64,000 nucleotides of DNA from Verrucomicrobiota bacterium (GTDB lineage Bacteria; Verrucomicrobiota; Verrucomicrobiia; Limisphaerales; JAEYXS01): assembly GCA_023431185.1 (NCBI GenBank), contig JAEYXS010000126.1:1-64000 (forward strand), given 5' to 3'. Positions within the stretch are counted from its first letter, which is position 1, and every line of letters begins with the position of its first letter. The notes under the pieces were generated by a model, which saw only the letters and a list, made by a program, of their open reading frames with translations, was not told the DNA's origin and made no database searches. The translations under genes were made by a program, and so were the position numbers. Positions 45,014 through 53,594 of the stretch are shown here, piece by piece.

Positions 45014-45069
45014 AGTGGTGCACCTGTCAGGAGTCGAACCTGAAACCTTCTGATCCGTAGTCAGATGCT
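45014..45069. repeat. attR, 56-bp repeat within tRNA-Arg
   Basis: Perfect copy of 27367-27422. It covers the 3' part of the tRNA-Arg gene, from the anticodon arm through the CCA end plus two bases beyond. The tRNA stays intact on this side. Confidence 0.95.
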
Positions 45070-45092
45070 CTATCCAATTGAGCTACAAGTGC
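45016..45092 (-). tRNA. tRNA-Arg (ACG)
   Basis: The minus strand forms a cloverleaf: acceptor GCACTTG with CAGGTGC, anticodon stem TCTGA/TCAGA around loop CTACGGA (anticodon ACG), and T loop TTCGACT. Discriminator A and CCA are encoded at 45016-45019. It is the integration site of the island, which joins at its 3' end. Confidence 0.96.
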
Positions 45093-45141
45093 AACCAACG
45101 GGACCGAAACGCTACAAAACCACCCTCGCCCCTGCAAGCGA

Positions 45142-46155
45142 TTATTTCGAAGATTTTTCCGGCCCGGTTTCCGTCTCTTTCTTCCGTAAAAACTGCACCT
45201 TGGCGCTCAACTCCGGCGTCAGAAACTTGTCTGGCTCACGGACTTGCACCTTGATCTGGAGCGTCCCCTTCTGCCGGTTCGCCTCGGGGGCGATCTCCGC
45301 CACGTAGCCGCCATAGACTTTATCCGGATACGCCTCGGGGCTCACCTTGCATTCCTGCTTCAGGTAAACCTTGGCCAGATCCTGTTCGTTCAAGTCGATC
45401 TCCACCTGCAAATCATCCCCCTGCGCCAGCGCGATGAGCGCCGTGCTCGGTCCCCGGCTGCCCCCGAAGCTCTGCGGCACCACCAGTTCGTTCGGGTCCA
45501 CGAGCTTCTCCAAGACCACGCCGTTGATAGGTGAGCGGATCACCGTCCAGTCGATGTAGGTCAGCAGGAGTTCGCGCTGCCCCTCGATCTCCTTGATGGA
45601 GGCCTTCGCCGAGTCCACCGCCAGCCGAGTCTCATCCTCCGCCTGCTTGGATTCGATGGTTTCCCGGGCCAATGCCTTCGTGCGTTCCCACGCCAGTTGC
45701 GCCTTCTCCAGCGCCACCTTCGCTCCGGCCATGCGGCCATCCGCCTCCCGCAGACGTGCCTTGTACTCGGTGTCATCCAGCAGCACGACCACCTGCCCGT
45801 TCGTCACGGAATCCCCCTTCGTCACCCCGATCCATTTCACCACGCCCTGAAAGCGCGGGCTCAGCTCGATGCGCTCGCGGTTCACGATATACCCGCTCAC
45901 CGTCAGCACGGAATCTCCCTCCTCCCCTCGTCGGGATGTGGAAACAGCATTGGTCGAAGCAATAGAACTGCCGCCCATCTCCTTTGGTTTCTCGCCACCG
46001 ATGAGCCGCCGGGAATCCGATGCGCGCGGCCAGCCGAAATAGATCGCCACCGCCGTGATGAGCAGCACCAACAAAAAGATGAGCCCCACCGCGCCCTTGG
46101 GACGCTGCCGGCCCTCGTCATCTATTTTCAGGCGGTTCGCCTGTTCAGGTTTCAT
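45142..46155 (-). CDS. HlyD/MacA-type periplasmic adaptor
   Basis: A 337-residue membrane fusion protein. One N-terminal membrane helix (GLIFLLVLLITAVAIYFGW) is followed by a barrel-sandwich hybrid with VLTVSGYIVNRERIELSPR and GDSVTNGQVVVLLDD, an alpha-hairpin, and VIRSPINGVVLEKLVDPNE. It would link the ABC exporter to an outer membrane channel; no TolC gene is in the window. Its start overlaps the permease stop by 4 bases (ATGA). It is the last gene of the exporter operon. Confidence 0.9.
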   Translation of the reverse strand: MKPEQANRLKIDDEGRQRPKGAVGLIFLLVLLITAVAIYFGWPRASDSRRLIGGEKPKEMGGSSIASTNAVSTSRRGEEGDSVLTVSGYIVNRERIELSPRFQGVVKWIGVTKGDSVTNGQVVVLLDDTEYKARLREADGRMAGAKVALEKAQLAWERTKALARETIESKQAEDETRLAVDSAKASIKEIEGQRELLLTYIDWTVIRSPINGVVLEKLVDPNELVVPQSFGGSRGPSTALIALAQGDDLQVEIDLNEQDLAKVYLKQECKVSPEAYPDKVYGGYVAEIAPEANRQKGTLQIKVQVREPDKFLTPELSAKVQFLRKKETETGPEKSSK

Positions 46156-47315
46156 ACAGATTTAAGCGCCGAGATCACCGGGATGCGCGAAGCCCGCCAC
46201 GCCGGCAGCAGGCTCCCGACCAGCCCGATGATCACCGCGAACAATATCCCCCGCCCCAGCAACTCCGGCGTGAGACGAAACTCAAACACCACCTCGCTGA
46301 ACGTGTCAAAGCCGATGGTGCCCGTCGCATAACCATGCAACGGCAACGCCAGAAAGCAACCCAGCACCCCGCCGATAAATGATAATATGGCACCTTCCAG
46401 CAAAAAGCCGAGCAAGATGGAATGCCGGTGAAAACCCAGCACCCGCAAGGTGCCCACCTCGCGCGTCCGCGCACCCACGGTGGCATACATCGTGTTCATC
46501 GCCGCAAAGACCGCCCCCACCGACATGATGGTCGCCAGCAGATTGCCCAGGATCTTGATGGGCCCCGCCGTCTTCGTCTGCTGCTGGTAATATTCCGTCT
46601 CCCGCTGCAGCCGTGCTGCGATTTGTTTGCTGCTTTCCAACCGTTCCTTGAGCTTCAGCGCCGCCGCCTCATCCACCGGCCGCACCAGCACGCTCGTATA
46701 ATTCTCCCGGCCAAAAATATTCCGCGCCTCGTCCGTATCCATCCACACCTCGGAGTCGAAGGCGCTCTTGCCGCCGTCCAGCCAGCCCACCACCTTCAGG
46801 TCCGCTCCCGGCACATGGAACTGCTCGCCGATCTGGAAATTCTGGAAGCGCGCCGCCAGCTTCCGGCTCACCACGACCTCGCGATTACCCGGCACGAACC
46901 AGCGCCCTTCCACCAATTGCACCTGCGGCCGCAGTTCCTTCCCCTTCTCCATGACACCCCGCACCAGCACGTTGGCCTCTCCGTTGCCCTCCTTGCGCGG
47001 CAGATTCACCAGCACCATGGTGTCCGCCGTCAGAATCGCCTTCCCCTGCTCATCTTTCGCGATCTCCTCCATGTATTGCAGGTAGCGGAACTGTTCCCGC
47101 GTCACCTGGCTCACGGATTCGGAGGTCGCACCTTTGCGGACGATGAGAAAATTCCGTTCATCCCCCGTGTTCGCACTGTTCTGTTCCAGCCCCACCGCCA
47201 GCGCCTGCAACAGCACATACACGGCCACCACCATCCCGATGCCCAAAATGGTCGCCAGCGTCGAACGCCAGCGCACGATGACGTTGTGGAAATTGTATTT
47301 GAGCGGCAGCGCCAT
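46152..47315 (-). CDS. ABC exporter permease, FtsX/MacB type (second)
   Basis: A 387-residue protein with one N-terminal membrane helix (ATILGIGMVVAVYVLLQALA), a large periplasmic MacB-PCD-like domain of about 200 residues, and three C-terminal helices in the FtsX arrangement around GARTREVGTLRVLGFHRHSIL. It should dimerise with the neighbouring permease. It starts 3 bases after that gene ends. The substrate is unknown; MacB-like pumps carry peptides, lipids or macrolides. Confidence 0.9.
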   Translation of the reverse strand: MALPLKYNFHNVIVRWRSTLATILGIGMVVAVYVLLQALAVGLEQNSANTGDERNFLIVRKGATSESVSQVTREQFRYLQYMEEIAKDEQGKAILTADTMVLVNLPRKEGNGEANVLVRGVMEKGKELRPQVQLVEGRWFVPGNREVVVSRKLAARFQNFQIGEQFHVPGADLKVVGWLDGGKSAFDSEVWMDTDEARNIFGRENYTSVLVRPVDEAAALKLKERLESSKQIAARLQRETEYYQQQTKTAGPIKILGNLLATIMSVGAVFAAMNTMYATVGARTREVGTLRVLGFHRHSILLGFLLEGAILSFIGGVLGCFLALPLHGYATGTIGFDTFSEVVFEFRLTPELLGRGILFAVIIGLVGSLLPAWRASRIPVISALKSV

Positions 47316-47318
47316 GCT

Positions 47319-48464
47319 TTAATCCAAGGTTTTCAACCCCTCCACCACGCTCATGCGCGCCATGGAGATGGATGGCATGATGCTGGCCACGATGCCCAGC
47401 AACGCCGCCACGCCAAACCCGATCGCCATGATGCGCGGTGTCAGCTCGAACGCGATGAACATGCCTTTGGTCACGGCCGTGATGTTGATGTTCGTGTACA
47501 GCAGCCAGGCGCCACCCACACCGACGATCGCGCCCAGCAAGGCGAACCCAAAGCTCTCGGCAAGGATGAACGCGAACAGCTCGTGCCGCCGGAAGCCCAA
47601 TGCCTTCAACACGGCCAGCTCACGAAAGCGCTCACGTATGGCCATGCTCATCGTGCTGCCGGAAACAAGGATGAGCGTGAACACCACCACCGTGGAGATG
47701 GATCCGATGAGGATCTTGATATTCCCCCACATGGAGATGAACCCCAGCACAAAGGAGCGCTCCGTCTCCGCCAGCACTTCCGCCGACGTGTTCTTGAACG
47801 CCTTGTTGATGCGCTCGACCACCAGCGGCACTTCCTCCAACGACTTCGCCCTCACCCACCAAGTACCGACGACGCCCAGACGTCCACAGGCTTCGTCCAT
47901 GTAATCGTGATGGAACAGCACATTGCGATCATCCGGCGTGCCTTGGTAGATGCCCGCGATGGTCAACTCCAGGTCGGCCGGCCAGACAGTTCCTGCCAGT
48001 TTCATGCGGTCACCGATCTTGAAATCATATCGCTTCGCCGTCTCGATGCCGATGATGCAGGACGAGCGATCCGCGATCCAGTTGTGCAACTGATCCAGCG
48101 GCAGCTTCGCCTCGCCGAACACGTTCGTGAGTTGAACGGGATCCATCGCGAATTGGGCGAAGGACGGGATATCCTCATTCCGGAACTTGCCACCAAAGAA
48201 CGTGAACGGCGTGACCGCCGCCACACCAGGGATTCGCTCGATCGTAGCGCGTTGCCGGTACGGCAACGTATTTGCCAAGGACACCCGATGCCGCACCGCG
48301 ATGCGCATCGCGGCATCCGCATCCTCCATTGGCGTGGTCAATTCGCGCAGCAGCACGAGCAGTGTCACCAGCAGGAAGAGGCTCACCGCCACGCTCAAGA
48401 CAGAAAGCAGGGCGCGGCGCTTGTTGCGCAGGGCATTCTTGATGATGAAGCCGCCGATCGTCAC
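47319..48464 (-). CDS. ABC exporter permease, FtsX/MacB type (first)
   Basis: A 381-residue paralogue of the next permease. It has helix ALLSVLSVAVSLFLLVTLLV, a periplasmic domain, then the FtsX segment MSMAIRERFRELAVLKALGF with three membrane helices. A permease pair instead of one MacB dimer suggests a heterodimeric transporter. Its start overlaps the ATPase stop by 4 bases. Confidence 0.9.
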   Translation of the reverse strand: MTIGGFIIKNALRNKRRALLSVLSVAVSLFLLVTLLVLLRELTTPMEDADAAMRIAVRHRVSLANTLPYRQRATIERIPGVAAVTPFTFFGGKFRNEDIPSFAQFAMDPVQLTNVFGEAKLPLDQLHNWIADRSSCIIGIETAKRYDFKIGDRMKLAGTVWPADLELTIAGIYQGTPDDRNVLFHHDYMDEACGRLGVVGTWWVRAKSLEEVPLVVERINKAFKNTSAEVLAETERSFVLGFISMWGNIKILIGSISTVVVFTLILVSGSTMSMAIRERFRELAVLKALGFRRHELFAFILAESFGFALLGAIVGVGGAWLLYTNINITAVTKGMFIAFELTPRIMAIGFGVAALLGIVASIMPSISMARMSVVEGLKTLD

Positions 48465-49156
48465 TTGGTCGTCTCCTCCCGGATGAGTTCACCCTTTTCC
48501 AGATGGATGGAGCGCGAACCAAAGGCCGCTGCTTTGGGATCGTGCGTCACCATGATGACCGTCTTCTCGCCACCACGCGCCAGGCTTTGCAGGATGCCCA
48601 GGACCTCATTCGCGGAGTTCGCATCCAGGTTGCCCGTCGGCTCATCCGCCACAACGAGATGCGGATCGGTCACCAGCGCCCGGGCGATGGCCACGCGCTG
48701 TTCCTGACCGCCGGACATCTGCCGCGGCAGATGCCCCGCACGATCCGCCAGGCCGACCATCTCCAGCGCCGTCCGCACCTGTTCCCGACGGCGTTTGCCA
48801 CTAAGACCGGTGAGCAACAACGGCAGTTCCACATTCTCAAACGCCGTCAGCACCGGGATGAGATTGAACGATTGGAACACGAAGCCCACGTTCTGGTTCC
48901 GCCAGTCCGCCAGTTGGGATTCGCTCAAGCGGGTTACGTCCACGGATTCGACGTAGCACTTGCCACTCGTGGGCCGGTCGATGCCCGCCATGATGTGCAA
49001 CAGAGTGGATTTGCCCGATCCGGAAGGGCCCATCAGCGTAAGAAACTCGCCCCGGGTGATATCCAGGGTGACATCGTTCAACGCGGTGACATTGATTTCC
49101 CCCTGCTGGTAAATCTTGGTCAGATTCTGGATGCGCACCACCACGTCTTTTTCCAT
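48461..49156 (-). CDS. ABC exporter ATPase, MacB/LolD type
   Basis: A 231-residue nucleotide-binding subunit: Walker A MGPSGSGKST, Q-loop FVFQSFNLIPVLTAFENVEL, signature QMSGGQEQRVAIARAL and Walker B LVVADEPTGNLD. The FNLIPVLTA stretch is typical of the LolD/MacB subgroup. The start MEKDVVVRI at 49156 begins the fold; upstream in-frame residues look spurious. It heads the four-gene operon ATPase-permease-permease-adaptor. Confidence 0.92.
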   Translation of the reverse strand: MEKDVVVRIQNLTKIYQQGEINVTALNDVTLDITRGEFLTLMGPSGSGKSTLLHIMAGIDRPTSGKCYVESVDVTRLSESQLADWRNQNVGFVFQSFNLIPVLTAFENVELPLLLTGLSGKRRREQVRTALEMVGLADRAGHLPRQMSGGQEQRVAIARALVTDPHLVVADEPTGNLDANSANEVLGILQSLARGGEKTVIMVTHDPKAAAFGSRSIHLEKGELIREETTK

Positions 49157-49378
49157 AGAGCAGGACACCAATAGGACAGAAACCCCGCAAATGCAAACCC
49201 CCTTAAATCTTTGCAGATACGTAACTATTGGCCATTTCCTCACCTAATGGCCAACTCCTCCAATCCGGTAGCTGCAATCGTCAGATTGCGCCAACCTTCT
49301 CTATTTTCCTTATCTGCGCTCATCTGCACCCATCTGCGGCTACTTCCCAGTCCGCGTATTTTCGCGGTTTATCTGCCC
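49157..49378. other. Intergenic region with CGCGTATTTTCGCGGTT-type repeat
   Basis: A 222-base spacer between the exporter operon and the metallopeptidase gene. Around 49350-49372 it has a tccgcgtattttcgcggttt motif that resembles sequences near 538-566 and 57577-57603. It otherwise looks AT/CT-rich without a gene and presumably holds the exporter promoter. Confidence 0.5.
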
Positions 49379-51325
49379 CTACTTTCCCGCTAACAACGGC
49401 GGCAACGGACAATCCAACCCATCCGCCACCGCCCGCAATAGTTCTGCTTCACGCGATTGTATCTCGCCATCACTCGCCACCGCATGCGCGCATGCATCCA
49501 GCACCTGCTTCTTCACCATCGGCGAGGATGTCACCAACCGGTCCAGTGCCGCATCAATGTGCGTGAGGTTCGCTTTGCCCACCGGCTGCAATTGGAGATT
49601 CGCCGCCTCAGGCCCCAAACGGCTCACGCCCGCGCGAAACGCCTTCGCCGCTTCTTCAGGTGTAGCATGACCCACGATCGCCAGTCCCGAGAGCAGCACC
49701 TCGCAATCCGGCAACAACGGTTTCAAAGCGTAATACTGCGTGACCGGTTTCTTTACCTGGCGGTAATGCGGCCAGAGATGCCGCTTCAGCATCCGTTGCA
49801 GCGAATACTCGAAGAGATCGATCTGCTGGTCGGCGGCGATGAGCGCCTCGACATTGCCCATGAAAGTCTCGAACTGGCTTTGCGAGAGCTGGCGCAGCGC
49901 GGGCATCGCCATTTCGATCAAGGGCAGCCTCGCTACCGGTTTCACCGATTCAAAAGCGGCGCGCAGCTTGTTCAGCTCGGCGAACACCCCGGCATCTGCC
50001 CGCGCTTGCAACGTGCTTACCTGCTTCGCCCGGCAATTCGCATCCGGACTGAGCAGTAACCCATACACCAACGCACGAGCGCCGTAGCTCTCATGCGCGG
50101 CGGCGCGGAGCGGCTCGGGCATCTCAGCCATCATGGCAAGCGCCCAAACCATGTTCTGTGGCTGCATGGTGCCCACCTGGTTGATCACGTTCCCCACAGG
50201 CAGGATTGGCGGCATCGGAAAAGGCATCGGCGGCGGCCGATGACGGACGGGCGGACGCGATGACCGCTCTTCCCTGTCCTCCTCATTACCCCCCTTGGGA
50301 AACTCCACGCGGGGAAAATTCCCATCGAACTGGGGATCGATCGCCTTGATGCGTTGCGCCAAGGGCGGATGGGTGGCCGTCAGGTTGCTGAAGCCCTCCG
50401 CCAGCGCATTGCCGAAAAACATGTGACTGGCCTCCTCCGCATCCGGCGCGGTGACGAGCGAGCCGCGACGACCGAGGCCGCCGATCTTTTTCAACGCGTT
50501 CGCGATGCCATGGGGATTGCGTGTGAACTGTACGGCGGAAGCATCCGCCAGATACTCGCGCTGCCGCGAGATGGCGGCCTTGATGAGCCGGCCGAAAAAG
50601 ATGCCGATGTAACCGACGGCGAAAAGCACCAGCCCGATGAACGGCAGCGGATTGCTGCCCTTATTCCGCGCGCCCATGTGATAGCCTCTGCGGCCCGAGG
50701 TTTGCAGCAGGATGCGCCCGATCATGGCGATGCACAGGATGCCGAAAAGCACGCCCATCAGGCGGATGTTCAGCTTCATGTCACCGTTCAGGATGTGGCT
50801 GAACTCATGGGCGATGACGCCCTGCAATTCATCACGGTTCAGCATGCGGATGCAGCCGCGCGTCACGCCCACGGCGGCATCGCTCACGGAATTGCCCGCC
50901 GCGAAGGCATTGATGCCTTCCTCGTCATCCATCACATAGATCTGCGGCACGGGGATGCCGGAGGCGATGGACATCTCCTCCACGATGTTCACCAGTTTGC
51001 GTTCATCGGCATCGCGCGTATTCGAATCAATCAACCGCCCGCCCAGCGCCCTAGCCACGGCGCCGCCACCCGCACTGAGCTGCGCCATCTTGAACATGCT
51101 GCCGAGCAAGACCACGGCGCTCGTGCCGCCTGCCACCCAGAGGAACAGCTCCGGCTGCCAGAGGTTGCGCGCCTGGCCGAGCGCATCCGGCCGCCCCACC
51201 TTGGCAAAGGCGATGGCCAAGATGATGTAGATGACCGCGATGGTCCCCAACACGGCCGCGCCAAAGTAAAACACGAGCCGCCCGCTGTTCTTCCGGGCCT
51301 TTTCCTGTGCGGTAAAGAAATCCAT
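49379..51325 (-). CDS. M48 family metallopeptidase with TerB-like tail
   Basis: A 648-residue membrane protease. Two N-terminal helices (VFYFGAAVLGTIAVIYIILA and one near 60) precede the zinc site VIAHEFSHILNGDMKLN near residue 175 (HEFSH) and the distal glutamate in SRQREYLADASAV. Two more helices lie between them, as in HtpX. A 300-residue C-terminal extension ends with a TerB-like ASDGEIQSREAELLRAVA motif. It would degrade misfolded membrane proteins. The extension is much longer than HtpX. Confidence 0.88.
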   Translation of the reverse strand: MDFFTAQEKARKNSGRLVFYFGAAVLGTIAVIYIILAIAFAKVGRPDALGQARNLWQPELFLWVAGGTSAVVLLGSMFKMAQLSAGGGAVARALGGRLIDSNTRDADERKLVNIVEEMSIASGIPVPQIYVMDDEEGINAFAAGNSVSDAAVGVTRGCIRMLNRDELQGVIAHEFSHILNGDMKLNIRLMGVLFGILCIAMIGRILLQTSGRRGYHMGARNKGSNPLPFIGLVLFAVGYIGIFFGRLIKAAISRQREYLADASAVQFTRNPHGIANALKKIGGLGRRGSLVTAPDAEEASHMFFGNALAEGFSNLTATHPPLAQRIKAIDPQFDGNFPRVEFPKGGNEEDREERSSRPPVRHRPPPMPFPMPPILPVGNVINQVGTMQPQNMVWALAMMAEMPEPLRAAAHESYGARALVYGLLLSPDANCRAKQVSTLQARADAGVFAELNKLRAAFESVKPVARLPLIEMAMPALRQLSQSQFETFMGNVEALIAADQQIDLFEYSLQRMLKRHLWPHYRQVKKPVTQYYALKPLLPDCEVLLSGLAIVGHATPEEAAKAFRAGVSRLGPEAANLQLQPVGKANLTHIDAALDRLVTSSPMVKKQVLDACAHAVASDGEIQSREAELLRAVADGLDCPLPPLLAGK

Positions 51326-51549
51326 AGTTCAGTTCGGGAGAGAACTTAGCAGAAGCAGACGGGCAGACCAGTCCAACCGGGAGGAGATTTTCTAATCGCC
51401 GAAGGCACGGAAAGGATCTGCCACAGGGAGAAAGAGGTGAGTCAGCACCGACTGATATCGAGCTAAATCCGTTTGGCGTTTGACCCGCTGTGAGCAAAGC
51501 ATCATATTTATGAGAATGAGAGTTCCTTTTACCACCAACCGCCAAGTCT

Positions 51550-51563
51550 CATAAGATTATGAC
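51550..51563. promoter_or_regulatory. Possible operator palindrome TCATAAGATTATGA
   Basis: A 14-base palindrome (TCATAA-GA-TTATGA) lies 58 bases upstream of the start of the gene at 51622, where a transcription factor site could be. No promoter motif could be fixed around it. Confidence 0.3.
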
Positions 51564-51621
51564 ACTCGCGGATGAGCATCAGGAATGCCCTTACTAATTT
51601 GAAAGCAGAGGCAAGGCACAC

Positions 51622-52479
51622 ATGAGCTATGTCATCACCATCAAACGCCCAGTCGGCAAGCCCTTGCTGACAACGGCGGATATTACGGAGATGGTTGAAG
51701 CGGACCCTTCCCTTTCGGGCGGAAAACTCGAGCCGATCCTGTGGACAGACCCGGCAGACGGCCAGAATCGTTATCTGAACATCGAACCGGAAGCAGGCCA
51801 GCTCTGGACCGATGATTTGCCAAAGGATGAGCCGGGACTGAACCGTTTTTTGGATAAACTGCGGAACATCGCCGGGAAGCTTGATGCACACGTGTATGGA
51901 GAGGAAGGTGAAGATATCACCAAGCCACCTCCAAATCTATCCACCAAAACTGGCTGTGCGGCAGTCATCGTCTGCATGGCCGCATTTTTTGCAGTCTTGG
52001 TGATGTTGATCGGGAGTGGACCAGCCACTCCAAGGCAAAACGGAAGTGCCGACTGGCAACCCGATAAGTTCAGGCCTAGGGAAGTTCGCCCTCTGCCAAC
52101 TGCCGCATCGCTAGAAACTGAACACAACCAATGGCTGACAGAGAATACGAACAGCATCTCCCGTATCTACACAGCCATGCTGGGCAACCCAGCCCAACAG
52201 GGCCAGTTGATGGTCGAATACAAGGAGATGGAAGGTCCACTAGGCAGACCATGGTTCACTTTCGCGAGCTATCGCTATCATGACCCGGCCAACGGTACGT
52301 ATATCATCACGTGGAGCAGCATGGGCCGTCATAAGCCGAAGTTCATGAAACTGGAAGCCACTCCCAGGCTGCATTGGCTGGCCCCTACTCTTACAGGTGA
52401 AAGCCTTGAGCTTCGTGAGGGTATCCCGGTGCTGAGAATCGTCGGCGTTGAAGGGGTGCCAAAATTTTGTGCTGACTGA
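51622..52479 (+). CDS. Hypothetical single-pass membrane protein
   Basis: A 285-residue protein of no recognised family. Residues 1-105 are an acidic soluble N-terminal domain, then CAAVIVCMAAFFAVLVMLIG near 111-135 forms a membrane helix, and a 150-residue C-terminal domain follows. A GAGGCAAGG site lies before the ATG. The stop overlaps the next gene's ATG by one base, so the two are probably coupled. Confidence 0.62.
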   Translation: MSYVITIKRPVGKPLLTTADITEMVEADPSLSGGKLEPILWTDPADGQNRYLNIEPEAGQLWTDDLPKDEPGLNRFLDKLRNIAGKLDAHVYGEEGEDITKPPPNLSTKTGCAAVIVCMAAFFAVLVMLIGSGPATPRQNGSADWQPDKFRPREVRPLPTAASLETEHNQWLTENTNSISRIYTAMLGNPAQQGQLMVEYKEMEGPLGRPWFTFASYRYHDPANGTYIITWSSMGRHKPKFMKLEATPRLHWLAPTLTGESLELREGIPVLRIVGVEGVPKFCAD

Positions 52480-52787
52480 TGAGCTATGCCTCCAAAACCA
52501 AAGGTTACCGCAGCATCACCGTTAACGGTGTGCGCTACCGCTGGCGCTTTGTGTCTGGCAAGGACGATGGCACGGTCACGCTACAAGGCAGTGATTCTAG
52601 CAAACAGCAGGCGATGGTAACGTCGCGTAGCTGGAGTGACCCTTGGCTTTCGCTATCAGATGGGAAGGCCAAGGCGTTCACCGTCGCGCCGAAACTAGTA
52701 CAAGGGCTCATCCTGCTGGCATTGGTGAAAGGCTGGGAGCCAGGCAAACAAGGGAAGGCGTTGAAGTTAGCGAATGAAAACATTTAG
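52479..52787 (+). CDS. Hypothetical small protein
   Basis: A 102-residue soluble basic protein, begun by the TGATG overlap with the upstream gene. GYRSITVNGVRYRWRF is an aromatic/basic beta-hairpin and PWLSLSDGKAKAFTVAPKLV follows. No family is recognised. Its translational coupling to the membrane protein gene suggests a shared job. It is overlapped at its 3' end by the next small frame. Confidence 0.6.
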   Translation: MSYASKTKGYRSITVNGVRYRWRFVSGKDDGTVTLQGSDSSKQQAMVTSRSWSDPWLSLSDGKAKAFTVAPKLVQGLILLALVKGWEPGKQGKALKLANENI

Positions 52788-52947
52788 CGCGCTCATCACG
52801 TTCATAGCCTTGGCGCTATGGTCCCTGTCTCCCATGTCCCAGCACTCGCATGATCGCACTTGGAGTTTTTGGGCCGTGTGGGCGATCATGGAATGTCTGC
52901 TGCTTTTCGGTTTTGTGAAAGCGTGGTTGAAGCTGGGAGAGGAGTGA
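52774..52947 (+). CDS. Small membrane protein (57 aa)
   Basis: A short frame starting at ATG 52774, overlapping the previous gene by 14 bases, and ending in TGA at 52945. Residues 5-20 (SALITFIALALWSLSP) and 33-51 (WAVWAIMECLLLFGFVKAW) make two hydrophobic helices, so a hairpin membrane protein is likely. The frame directly follows two coupled hypothetical genes and may be the third member of that unit. Confidence 0.45.
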   Translation: MKTFSALITFIALALWSLSPMSQHSHDRTWSFWAVWAIMECLLLFGFVKAWLKLGEE

Positions 52948-53594
52948 TGCCAGGTGAAGAGGGAGCTTCGCCGAGTGTTGATTGGTCGTTTCAAGTATTC
53001 CCCATATTCTGGCACTCCTTCAGAGAGCGTTTTTATCGTCCGGCAAACCGGTGTTGTCGCTCGTAACTCGCGAAATCTCTTGCTGCTTTCTGTTATCCCT
53101 CCGGGATAAGCCTTGGCGGCTGCTTTTTTAACGAAGGTGATCTGCCTTTGCTTAGGTGAGTTGCTGCGGGCCAGCGGCCCGCGCTCCACCGGAACTCAAG
53201 CATCCTCGCTTACCCGGCTAAATCATTTGGTTTTTCTTTCAGATATTTTTGCACAGACGAACAAAAACACCTTAATCAGCTAATATTCAACCAGTTACAA
53301 CTGGAAAGAAGTTTTCAGAAAAAGGGGACCATGGACAGCCAATGTCCTACCCCCCTCTCTATGGTGTGAGGCATGAAGATCGAGGTGGGAGCAAAAATGG
53401 GGAAGCTTGGAGGACCGAAGGACTTCGGTGTTGGGGCTCCCGGGCGGATGATGAAAAACGTCATCGCGCCCGGGAGATTTCTCTTCGTTGAATTTCCTCT
53501 ACTGGAAGAAACGCGAAGGGCGATTTTTTTTAATCGCCCTTCCTGGAATCAATCTATGTTGAAGGTGAAGCGGGATGGCTCCTCTGCCCCGGCT
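52948..53594. other. Structured intergenic region between the small genes and the RhlE gene
   Basis: About 650 bases without a supported gene. It contains a copy of the inverted-repeat family at 53164-53190 (see 60665-60803). Several hairpins lie at 53414-53541: accgaa/ttcggt, a 17-bp stem at 53437-53476 (ctcccgggcg with cgcccgggag plus an inner gatgatg/cgtcatc pair), and aagggcgatt/aatcgccctt at 53516-53541. The last could terminate the RhlE gene on the minus strand. The whole may be a structured 3' UTR or a non-coding RNA. Confidence 0.45.
53164..53190. repeat. Inverted-repeat family member (GCGGGCC...)
   Basis: The sequence ctgcgggccagcggcccgcg followed by ctccacc is a palindrome-like copy. 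Its reverse complement resembles ggagcgcgggactgtgtccc at 60664-60683 in both the ggagcgcggg start and the cccgcag end, differing in the centre. Confidence 0.55.

Larger units (their letters stand above)
27367..45069. mobile_element. Integrative genomic island in tRNA-Arg carrying an expanded type III R-M locus
   Basis: A 17.7 kb element bounded by perfect 56-bp direct repeats, one of them the 3' part of an intact tRNA-Arg(ACG). It carries a tyrosine integrase at the left end, an excisionase-like HTH protein, a serine recombinase and an ArdC antirestriction protein. The cargo is a five-gene plus-strand operon (helicase, PIN, DUF4391, Mod, Res). No phage structural, conjugation or replication genes are visible, so it is best called a defence island or integrative mobilisable element. 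Housekeeping genes resume immediately on both sides. Confidence 0.93.

Noticed and set aside
27367..45069. Prophage
   Set aside because: No capsid, portal, terminase, tail or lysis genes are seen; the integrase and excisionase-like genes fit an island.
46422..48707. 761-residue plus-strand frame
   Set aside because: Histidine/glutamine/arginine-rich and exactly antisense to the two ABC permeases, as expected from high-GC shadow frames.
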